A DNA stretch of 7,662 nucleotides, taken from positions 1 through 7,662 of the forward strand of contig CALFEA010000222.1 of NCBI GenBank assembly GCA_937950385.1, read 5' to 3'. Within the stretch, counting starts at the first letter, position 1; every line of letters starts with the position of its first letter. Both the position numbers and the translations under genes were made by a program. Below the pieces are notes generated by a model that saw only the letters and a list, made by a program, of their open reading frames with translations, did not search any database and was not told where the DNA came from. Of the stretch, positions 1-6,734 are shown piece after piece. Origin of the DNA: an uncultured Altererythrobacter sp. Its GTDB lineage: Bacteria; Pseudomonadota; Alphaproteobacteria; Sphingomonadales; Sphingomonadaceae.

Positions 1-68
1 CAAAAAATTCTAGGATAATTCGTTCTTGCCATACTAGCTTCCAATTTCTGATCGCCTCAAGCATTTCA

Positions 69-137
69 TCAAGCCAACGAACCATCCAGCGCCTTACACG
101 CCTCAAGCAGTTCCTTCACTGCAACCACGCAAAATCC
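69..137 (-). pseudogene. Detached 3'-end fragment of a second malate dehydrogenase gene
   Basis: Read on the minus strand, this stretch ends in TGA (71-69) and encodes a peptide that aligns with the last residues of the intact Mdh upstream. Both share ELL, ACKALD and the terminal SLA. By hand alignment 17 of 22 residues match, with a two-codon gap after the initial GF. At DNA level about 51 of 69 positions match, including an exact 15-base tract at 84-98 that recurs at 748-762. Ten of the 18 differences are synonymous or a stop-for-stop change, so the fragment probably derives from an mdh that diverged while functional. No catalytic or NAD-binding part is present, so it cannot be an enzyme. 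The open frame extends upstream to an ATG at 158-156, preceded by GAGG, giving a possible 29-codon ORF. Whether that is translated is unknown. Similarity stops right after the stop codon. Confidence 0.75.
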
Positions 138-172
138 GGTATGGCTATTTACAATCATAGAAAACCTCACCC

Positions 173-676
173 TCACTTCGGCGCATATTGCAAACGCATC
201 ATATCGTTTGCTTTGTTTACGCTAGCCACCTCAAGGAGGAAATCGTCATTGAGAAAATCGACGCTGTTAAAGCTGCGCGGTGCGCTTTGGACAAATGATG
301 TCGCCGCAATGTTGAGCGCTTTGGCCAAAGTGGTGGCGGCAAGCACGCTATCGCCGGGAAGAACAACCTGACATGCGCCTTTGAAGCCTTCCTCGCCTTT
401 GCCGATCTCTGCATCCTTACCGATGAAGAACAGTACGGCCTTATCGCGCATAAGGCTGGTAGAGCTGGGGCCTGAGTATACTTCGCTAATTTCGCGGTCA
501 GGCACGGTCCAACCATGTTCCATTAGGCTGGCTTTGCCCGCATCAAAATCGGCAAACATGTCTTTGCAAATGCTCAAGGCATCCATCACATCGAAATCTT
601 CGCGATTGTCATGCGCGCTGCTTGCAGAAGCCATGCTTAGCGCACTGGCGGCAAGTAGAATATTTGCAATTTTCAT
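173..676 (-). CDS. Small secreted protein of unknown function
   Basis: This encodes 167 residues and I do not recognise the family. Residues 1-21 look like a Sec signal peptide: MKIAN start, hydrophobic LLAASALSMA core and a small-residue cleavage region near SSA|HD. The mature product of about 146 residues should therefore be periplasmic or exported. It has two cysteines (about C37 and C102) that could form a disulfide, an acidic start, and no further membrane segment. The ATG at 676-674 is preferred because AGAGGGG (690-684) lies 7 bases upstream. The in-frame TTG at 682 is too close to that site to use it. The gene begins 56 bases after the mdh stop on the same strand, with no clear terminator between, so read-through from mdh is plausible. 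It lies between the true mdh end and the detached mdh tail, so it may be an inserted passenger. Function is unknown. Confidence 0.75.
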   Translation of the reverse strand: MKIANILLAASALSMASASSAHDNREDFDVMDALSICKDMFADFDAGKASLMEHGWTVPDREISEVYSGPSSTSLMRDKAVLFFIGKDAEIGKGEEGFKGACQVVLPGDSVLAATTLAKALNIAATSFVQSAPRSFNSVDFLNDDFLLEVASVNKANDMMRLQYAPK

Positions 677-683
677 AAACAAT

Positions 684-690
684 CCCCTCT
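684..690 (-). promoter_or_regulatory. Ribosome binding site deciding the start of the small secreted protein
   Basis: The minus strand reads AGAGGGG here, 7 bases before the ATG at 676. It is a good match to anti-16S pairing and excludes the in-frame TTG at 682, which would sit almost on top of it. Confidence 0.6.
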
Positions 691-732
691 GATGTGATGG
701 AGCCGGTGTACCGCCTGTAGCTGTCTGCCGCC

Positions 733-1788
<1,056 letters not shown>

Positions 1789-1840
1789 TCACTCAATCGG
1801 GTAAGCCCCGCTAAAGGGGATTGCAACCGCCAATTGCGCC

Positions 1841-1849
1841 ATATTAGCA
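1841..1849 (-). promoter_or_regulatory. Possible extended -10 promoter element for mdh
   Basis: The minus strand reads TGCTAATAT here, resembling an extended -10 (TGnTATAAT). It lies about 146 bases before the mdh ATG, in the 248-base gap between the GGDEF-EAL gene and mdh. I see no convincing -35 at normal spacing, so this is only a candidate. The rest of the gap (1696-1943) shows only a weak 4-bp CCCC/GGGG hairpin at 1806-1819 and no gene. Confidence 0.25.
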
Positions 1850-1943
1850 CAAATTTATGCAAGCGCTTCGCAATAGCAGTAAGCATGGGTAAAGCGACGT
1901 ATATTCGCGCCGATCTGGGCAGAATTGTAACGGATAGGGGTGT

Positions 1944-3947
1944 TTAAGCGCGCAGCTGCTTAAGCGCAGTTTCAAACTCAGATTGGCCAAATTCTTGCCC
2001 GCGGTCCTGTGCCAGTAATATTTCTGCCTGATCAGCAGGAGCCGCTGGGCTGAAATGATAGCCTTGCCCCATCGTGCAGCCCGCTTGCTTGATCCATTCG
2101 ATCTGGCCTGCGGTTTCGAGGCCCTCGGCCACGATTTCCATATCGAGCTGTTTACCCATTTCGGCCACGGCGCGAATGATCGCGCGGCTCTTAACGCCCG
2201 CATTGTCACCAGACACAAAGCTGCGGTCGATCTTGATCTTGGAGAAGGGATAGCGGTGAATATAGCCGAGCGAGGAATAGCCTGTGCCAAAATCATCGAG
2301 CGCAAACCTTACGCCGCGTGCGGACAAATCCTCGATGAAGTCGGTGGTTGCGGCATCATCTTCGAGAAACAGGCTCTCGGTGACTTCTAAGATGAGCCGT
2401 GATGGATCCAGCTTGGCGGCGCGCAGGGCGTTGATTATTCCCAATGTTGCGCCCGGTGCGCGGATTTGCATGGGCGAAAGATTGACTGCGATGGAGACAT
2501 CGTCTGGCCATTGCGCCGCAGCCTTGGCAGCTTGCACCGTAATCCAATTGCCCAGCGTCAGGATTAGCCCGCTTTCCTCTGCAATGGGAATGAACTCATC
2601 GGGGGGCACTTGCCCCTTTTCTGGGTGAAACCACCGGACCAATGCCTCAAAGCAGCGAATTTTCCCGGTTTCCAAATCGATGATCGGCTGGAAAAAGACA
2701 GAGAGCTGATCGGCGAGAATTGCAGCGCGCAATTCTTCTTCAACCTCGCGCCGGCGGACCAGATCCCGCGTCATGGATGGCGCGAAGAAGCAGGTCTGGG
2801 CTCTGCCTGCGGATTTTGCATGGTACAAAGCCTGATCAGCACATTGCATCAATGTATCAATATCGCGGCCTTCATCTGGCGTAATGGCGACGCCGATTGA
2901 GGTGCGCACTTCAATTCGCTCTGCGCCAATGCGCATCGGGCGCATGATTTCAGCATGAATTTCACTGGCAATCTGCTCTGCGTGTTGGCGATTTTCGATC
3001 GGGGTAAAGATGATGAATTCATCGCCGCCAAACCGTGCGACAACCGCGCTATTGGCTTGCGCATCAGGGGGGCAGACATCGAGCAAACGGTCTGCGACCT
3101 TGCGCAAAACTTCATCGCCGACTGGATGGCCAAGCAAATCATTCACTTCTTTAAATTTGTCGAGGTCCAGCCAGATCAATGCCAGCTGTGCATCATCAGC
3201 AATGGCCTTCATCTTTTCAGTCATGGCATGGTTGAGGCCAGCGCGATTGGCCAGACCTGTCACAACATCGGTGCGCGCCAGATCCTGCATCTGTGCGGCC
3301 AATTGGGCATTGGTTTTGGCAGAGGTGATGGAATCGCGCAGCACCATAAACACGTTAAATGTGATCGAGGCCATAGCGGGCAGCAACAGCAGAATGTTTA
3401 CGAAGAGCACGAAATAGACGAGCGAACCCATCGCCAGACAGGATGCCATAATAGGCGCGCAAACCAGAACCAATTGCCCCATTGCCAGCGCCGGGCGGCC
3501 GGCATTTCGGGCGCAAATACCGATTCCGTAGCCGAGAGCGCTGGAAACCATCAACACTTCAACGGCGCGGTGGACTTCGTATAGCATTGTAATCGCAGCA
3601 ATAGTGCCCAACACTAGGGCATAGCTCAAAGCGCCTATTTCATAGATGACCTCCAACATGCGCGTGCTGCGTCCAGCATGGCCAGAGGCAAGACCATAGG
3701 CGGCCGTTGCCCGTCCAAGCGCAATCAGGCAAAGCAGAATGTATCCATAAGCAAGGATTGGAAGGCTCGTGATATAGGCGGCTATTGCGGTCGCAAATAC
3801 ACCAGTAAGGGCGCCAAGTGCTAGGCTCGTTGGCCGGGCGTAAACCGTGGCGGCCAATGATCGGCGCACGCTCTCAGACAGGCCATCATCTGCCTCGTCC
3901 ACAACCATTGCCTTTCGCAATGTGCGTAATGTTTGCGCCAACGCCAT
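1944..3947 (-). CDS. Membrane-bound GGDEF-EAL cyclic-di-GMP cyclase/phosphodiesterase
   Basis: This 667-residue signalling protein should make and/or degrade cyclic di-GMP at the inner membrane. Residues about 42-196 contain roughly six hydrophobic segments with short loops and no large periplasmic domain. I cannot assign this module to a named sensor family. The GGDEF domain (about 225-385) has the metal-binding DLDKF (D261) and an intact GGDEF at 307-311. The RxxD inhibitory site expected nine residues before it is absent (A298, A301). The EAL domain (about 400-645) keeps EAL at 434-436, N489 in VNLSP, EVTES (521-525), DDFGTG (551-556), K572 in KIKIDRSF, E608 in AEGLET and Q628 in MGQGY, so phosphodiesterase activity is expected. 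The ATG at 3947 has no strong ribosome site. An in-frame ATG at 3908 (MVVDEADD) after GAAAGG is a realistic alternative that leaves all domains intact. Which activity dominates cannot be read from sequence. Confidence 0.93.
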   Translation of the reverse strand: MALAQTLRTLRKAMVVDEADDGLSESVRRSLAATVYARPTSLALGALTGVFATAIAAYITSLPILAYGYILLCLIALGRATAAYGLASGHAGRSTRMLEVIYEIGALSYALVLGTIAAITMLYEVHRAVEVLMVSSALGYGIGICARNAGRPALAMGQLVLVCAPIMASCLAMGSLVYFVLFVNILLLLPAMASITFNVFMVLRDSITSAKTNAQLAAQMQDLARTDVVTGLANRAGLNHAMTEKMKAIADDAQLALIWLDLDKFKEVNDLLGHPVGDEVLRKVADRLLDVCPPDAQANSAVVARFGGDEFIIFTPIENRQHAEQIASEIHAEIMRPMRIGAERIEVRTSIGVAITPDEGRDIDTLMQCADQALYHAKSAGRAQTCFFAPSMTRDLVRRREVEEELRAAILADQLSVFFQPIIDLETGKIRCFEALVRWFHPEKGQVPPDEFIPIAEESGLILTLGNWITVQAAKAAAQWPDDVSIAVNLSPMQIRAPGATLGIINALRAAKLDPSRLILEVTESLFLEDDAATTDFIEDLSARGVRFALDDFGTGYSSLGYIHRYPFSKIKIDRSFVSGDNAGVKSRAIIRAVAEMGKQLDMEIVAEGLETAGQIEWIKQAGCTMGQGYHFSPAAPADQAEILLAQDRGQEFGQSEFETALKQLRA

Positions 3948-4032
3948 GCGGCCAGCTTAGCGGCTTATCGTCACCCTCTGGTTAACCGACAGCTTGCATT
4001 TATTCGGGATTTTACTGAGCTGAGAGTAAACC

Positions 4033-4049
4033 TTGGTCGAAGCGACCAA
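4033..4049 (-). terminator. Perfect 7-bp hairpin just after the 102-residue ORF
   Basis: TTGGTCG and CGACCAA pair perfectly around a 3-base loop. The hairpin starts 9 bases past the stop codon of the small gene at 4059. On the minus strand it is followed by AGGTTTAC rather than a proper T run, so it would be a weak intrinsic terminator or an mRNA 3'-end stabiliser. The rest of 3948-4058 should contain the promoter of the GGDEF-EAL gene, but I see no clear element. Confidence 0.45.
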
Positions 4050-4058
4050 TTGCAGGCT

Positions 4059-4367
4059 TTACTTAGCCTCAAGCATTTGCACCGTTTGATGCGCCAGGCG
4101 GCGGTCGAGCGTGCGGCAAATCGCCAGCCAATAATTATAGGTATAGCTATCACCGCCATGGAACGCCGTTTCGGCTTTATCGCACGCATCTTTGGCCGCG
4201 CCCAAACCATGCTTGGCAAAATGACGCAATGCTTCTTCGAACACCAGCTGACTGGCGGGCGCATTGGCACCATTGTCATTGGCGCTGCGGCCATATGCGG
4301 GACGGGCCAAGACACGCGCAATCGGGGAATTTGCTGAATTGCGCGCTGCGGCTTGATGAAGCGTCAT
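4059..4367 (-). CDS. Small uncharacterised cytoplasmic protein
   Basis: This encodes 102 residues and I do not recognise a named family. The N-terminal 40 residues are rich in Ala, Asn and Ser and look disordered. Residues about 41-69 (with EEALRHFAKHG) and 73-98 (with YTYNYWLAICRTLDRRLA) look like two amphipathic helices separated by a GGDS turn. There is no signal peptide or membrane segment. Two cysteines lie at about 62 and 84. The ATG at 4367 is the only early start, although the nearest purine-rich stretch (AGGA) is about 12 bases upstream. A hairpin directly follows the stop, and a perfect inverted repeat lies 25 bases before the start. Both support a real single-gene unit. The opposite strand also has an open frame (3933-4337), but it has no domain-like character. 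Function is unknown. Confidence 0.65.
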   Translation of the reverse strand: MTLHQAAARNSANSPIARVLARPAYGRSANDNGANAPASQLVFEEALRHFAKHGLGAAKDACDKAETAFHGGDSYTYNYWLAICRTLDRRLAHQTVQMLEAK

Positions 4368-4392
4368 ATATGAGAGTGTCCTAATTTCTCTG

Positions 4393-4408
4393 TCTCGATT
4401 GCTCGAGA
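4393..4408. repeat. Inverted repeat upstream of the 102-residue gene
   Basis: TCTCGA and TCGAGA form a perfect 6-bp inverted repeat around TTGC. It starts 25 bases before the start codon at 4367, so it would fall in the leader or promoter of that gene. It could be a repressor half-site pair or a short RNA hairpin. No protein partner can be named. The rest of the gap (4368-4549) shows no gene. Confidence 0.35.
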
Positions 4409-4549
4409 GTGCGAACCGATCTTTTAGGCCAACTTCACCTAATGCTTGGTTCTGTCTTAAGGTTTCGGCGCAGTTAACATTTAAATGAGGGACATCCCGG
4501 GCTGATCGTTGAGTTCCTAGGCAATGCGCGAAAGCCTATATTTTACAGA

Positions 4550-5737
4550 TTATTGTGCAGCGTCAGGCGTGGGAATTGTATTCAAAACTTCGCCCGGCTT
4601 AGGCTGCTCAAGCCATTGCCCAGAATTGGCATATTCTTGTTTCACTTGGCCAGAACCCGGCAAAATCGTGCTATTGGCATAAGGATCAGCGGGTTTTGCC
4701 GCACCCGTTGCAGCACCGGAAGGAACCACATTGCCTGCGCCATTGCCTGAGCTCACTGCTGGCGCATTGCCTGCGCTGCTGCCCGCACCAAAGGCTGGAG
4801 CAGGGGGCAAAGGCGTAAAGCCGGTGTAGCTCGAACCTGGAATAAAGGCGTCAGGCGCGCTCGGCTGCGCACGGCGGCCATAATTGGGCGTTGGAATGCG
4901 TTCAATGCCGGCATAGCGGCCCTTAAACGCAGCCTGTGTACCATTGCGTCCGCGCATTTTGTAAAAGCGGTGCGCACCGATAGAGCCGATGAAATTGAGC
5001 GACGGCGCCCAATATGGGTTCACCCAATTGGTGTGATAATGGGTGGCTAGGCCAACCGGCTTAAACACATCGCCCGTCAATGCGCGAGATGCTATTCCTT
5101 GCGCACGGGCCCAGCTGCTGCTGCTTGGCTTGCGCCGCATCGAGCCATCGCAGGTAAAGCTAAATTGGCAACCGGTTGAGCGGGTGGAGCCTTCATAAAC
5201 CACGCCGCACACGCTCGATGGCCATGCGCTATGGGCGACACGGTTGAGCACAACTTGCGCAACGGCGCGCTGGCCTGCTTCGCTCTCGCTGGCAGCTTCG
5301 TAATAGATCGCTTGCGTCATGCAGCGCAATGCGCGCGCCTTGTTCATGCCGGTGCCATAGGAAGCGAACGCCGCAGCGACGGGGCCTGCATCAATCTTTG
5401 TGCCTAGAGCCGCGACCATTTCTTCGTCAGGTGCCTGAGTGGGATCAAGGCTGGGCAGGACGTAAGCGGCCTCTGGCGTGTCTTCGAGATAATAAAATGC
5501 CGAGCCGGGGAAGCTTTCACCGCCCACTTCAAACGGCATTTTGGCAATGCTGGCACTGTCGGCGCGGGCCAATTCGGCCGGGCCAGGGCCGATTTGCGAC
5601 CAGTCAGACGGGGCCGCAACCGCTGGAACTGCTACGGCTGCTGCAAGCACGAGAAGGCGCTTGCCGGTATGCTTGCCGGAGTTCTTTCCTCTAATGCCGC
5701 GAGGCTGAAAGGAGCGGGGGTGAGCTGTGTCTGTCAT
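4550..5737 (-). CDS. Secreted cell-wall hydrolase, SleB/CwlJ type
   Basis: The protein is predicted to cleave peptidoglycan in the periplasm, as SleB-type lytic enzymes do. It has 395 residues from the ATG at 5737. A basic N-region of about 26 residues is followed by a hydrophobic stretch (LLVLAAAVAVPAVAA, 28-42) that acts as signal peptide or anchor. The Hydrolase_2 domain spans about 139-260. It has the catalytic glutamate E147 in AIYYEAASE, AVAQVVLNRV (158-167), a conserved cysteine region (C177, C190, C196) and the ATHYHTNWVNPYW block (231-243) with H233 and H235. After about 290 the tail is Pro/Ala/Gly/Ser-rich and probably disordered, ending in a short ordered-looking stretch. The frame stays open to a GTG at 5884, but those 49 extra residues would bury the signal sequence, so the ATG is preferred despite a weak ribosome site. 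It is divergent from the importer operon. Confidence 0.9.
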   Translation of the reverse strand: MTDTAHPRSFQPRGIRGKNSGKHTGKRLLVLAAAVAVPAVAAPSDWSQIGPGPAELARADSASIAKMPFEVGGESFPGSAFYYLEDTPEAAYVLPSLDPTQAPDEEMVAALGTKIDAGPVAAAFASYGTGMNKARALRCMTQAIYYEAASESEAGQRAVAQVVLNRVAHSAWPSSVCGVVYEGSTRSTGCQFSFTCDGSMRRKPSSSSWARAQGIASRALTGDVFKPVGLATHYHTNWVNPYWAPSLNFIGSIGAHRFYKMRGRNGTQAAFKGRYAGIERIPTPNYGRRAQPSAPDAFIPGSSYTGFTPLPPAPAFGAGSSAGNAPAVSSGNGAGNVVPSGAATGAAKPADPYANSTILPGSGQVKQEYANSGQWLEQPKPGEVLNTIPTPDAAQ

Positions 5738-5836
5738 ATGTGCAATTTCGCGTTTTAGCGCGTATCGCGGAGCTTGCGTTATGGCGAACGTTCCCTCGGC
5801 GGCGTCCCAATCTCGAACAGTGGCATTGGAGAAGTT

Positions 5837-5862
5837 AACGCCTGTTTCATGGCACTTGTCCC
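5837..5862 (-). promoter_or_regulatory. Possible EcfG-type (general stress sigma) promoter for the hydrolase
   Basis: The minus strand reads GGGAC (5862-5858), 17 bases, then CGTT (5840-5837). The alphaproteobacterial EcfG consensus is GGAAC, 16-17 bases, CGTT, so there is one mismatch in the -35. It would give a leader of roughly 90 bases before the hydrolase ATG. Motifs this short recur by chance, so this is a weak call. Confidence 0.25.
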
Positions 5863-5897
5863 TTGTAGCGCGCGGGCACCTCACTTAACGCATCGGT

Positions 5898-6734
5898 GTG
5901 ACTGATTTTAAGGGCAAGGTTTGGCGGTTTGGCGGCGGCATTTTGGCGTGCGTGTTGCTGAGCGCATGTGGCGGGCCAGATGTGCAGAAGCACTCTACGA
6001 AAGCGCCCACAATAGTCAGCCTGAACCCTTGCATTGATGCAATTCTGGTGGAGGTCGCGCAGCCCGAGCAGATCCTAGCCCTGTCGCATTACAGCCGAGA
6101 CCCGAAGGCAAGCTCAATGGATGTCGCCCTCGCGCGCAAGTTTGGCGTGACCGGCGGAACGGCCGAGGAAATCATCGCTTTGGAGCCAGATATTGTTCTG
6201 GCCAGCAGTTTCATGGCGCCGGCCACGCGCGGGGCGTTGGAGCGGCTTGAACTGGAAATTGTGAGCTTTGGCATTGCAAGTGATGCAGAAACGAGCGCAG
6301 CACAGATACGCGAAATCGCGCAGCTTGCTGGAAACCCAGAAGGCGGAGAGGCGCTGATCAAGCGGATCGAGACTGCATTGGCGCGCTCTCAGCAAGGCGC
6401 AACGCATTCCGCCATATTGTGGCAACCGGGGCAGATTGTGCCGGGACGCACCGCTTTGGTCAGCGAGCTGATGGCAGCATCCGGTTTTTCCAACCACACT
6501 GCCAGCAATGGGATGGGGCAGGCAGATTACCTTAGCCTCGAGGCACTGCTCGCCAATCCGCCGCAGGTGTTGATGATTGCTGGAGATGCGGACGGCCAAC
6601 GCCACGAGGTTCTTGAGCAATTGCCCGAAACGCATATCGCGCCTTTTGATCCCTCACTGCTTTATTGTGCAGGCCCAACGATTATTCGCGCACTGGACCG
6701 CCTCGAAGCTATTCGCAAAGAGGTCGCTGCGTGA
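5898..6734 (+). CDS. ABC importer binding lipoprotein, BtuF/FhuD family (cobalamin or iron chelate)
   Basis: This is the extracytoplasmic ligand-binding component of an ABC importer. The 278 residues start with a lipoprotein signal whose lipobox is LSAC, with the lipidated cysteine at C24. A helical-backbone metal-receptor domain (TroA/Peripla_BP_2 type) spans about 38-275. It begins with TIVSLNPCIDAIL (38-50) and LSHYSRDP (62-69), has IIALEPDIVLASSF (92-105), and ends with the typical YCAGP (256-260) before a last helix. The VSL-P and SHYS pattern is closer to BtuF-like cobalamin binders than to siderophore binders, but the ligand cannot be settled from sequence. The start is GTG: an in-frame TAA at 5886-5888 rules out anything much earlier, and no Shine-Dalgarno is visible, so it may be leaderless or weakly translated. 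It overlaps the permease gene by four bases (GTGA). Confidence 0.9.
   Translation: MTDFKGKVWRFGGGILACVLLSACGGPDVQKHSTKAPTIVSLNPCIDAILVEVAQPEQILALSHYSRDPKASSMDVALARKFGVTGGTAEEIIALEPDIVLASSFMAPATRGALERLELEIVSFGIASDAETSAAQIREIAQLAGNPEGGEALIKRIETALARSQQGATHSAILWQPGQIVPGRTALVSELMAASGFSNHTASNGMGQADYLSLEALLANPPQVLMIAGDADGQRHEVLEQLPETHIAPFDPSLLYCAGPTIIRALDRLEAIRKEVAA

Noticed and set aside
1..32. Possible start of another minus-strand gene (ATG at 32, MARTNYPRIF)
   Set aside because: Only ten codons remain before the window edge and nothing is recognisable, so it cannot be supported as a gene.
53..109. 11-base direct repeat CGCCTCAAGCA at 53-63 and 99-109
   Set aside because: There are only two short copies, one inside the mdh-like fragment. 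It is more likely chance than an attachment-site core.
1806..1819. CCCC/GGGG hairpin upstream of mdh considered as a terminator
   Set aside because: The stem is only 4 bp, with no following T run on either strand.
2955..3584. Plus-strand open frame of 209 codons
   Set aside because: It is antisense to the GGDEF domain and membrane segments of the cyclic-di-GMP enzyme and shows no domain-like features of its own.
3933..4337. Plus-strand open frame of 134 codons opposite the 102-residue gene
   Set aside because: It overlaps the 5' end of the GGDEF-EAL gene and has no ordered motif. The minus-strand frame has better helical character plus a hairpin after its stop.
4515..4546. TAGGC/GCCTA hairpin followed by TATTTT on the plus strand
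   Set aside because: The stem is 5 bp with a loop of about 10 bases, and it faces the wrong way to terminate the minus-strand hydrolase gene. No plus-strand gene ends there.
6114..6635. Minus-strand open frame of 173 codons
   Set aside because: It is antisense to the BtuF-like lipoprotein gene, whose lipobox and family motifs are clear.
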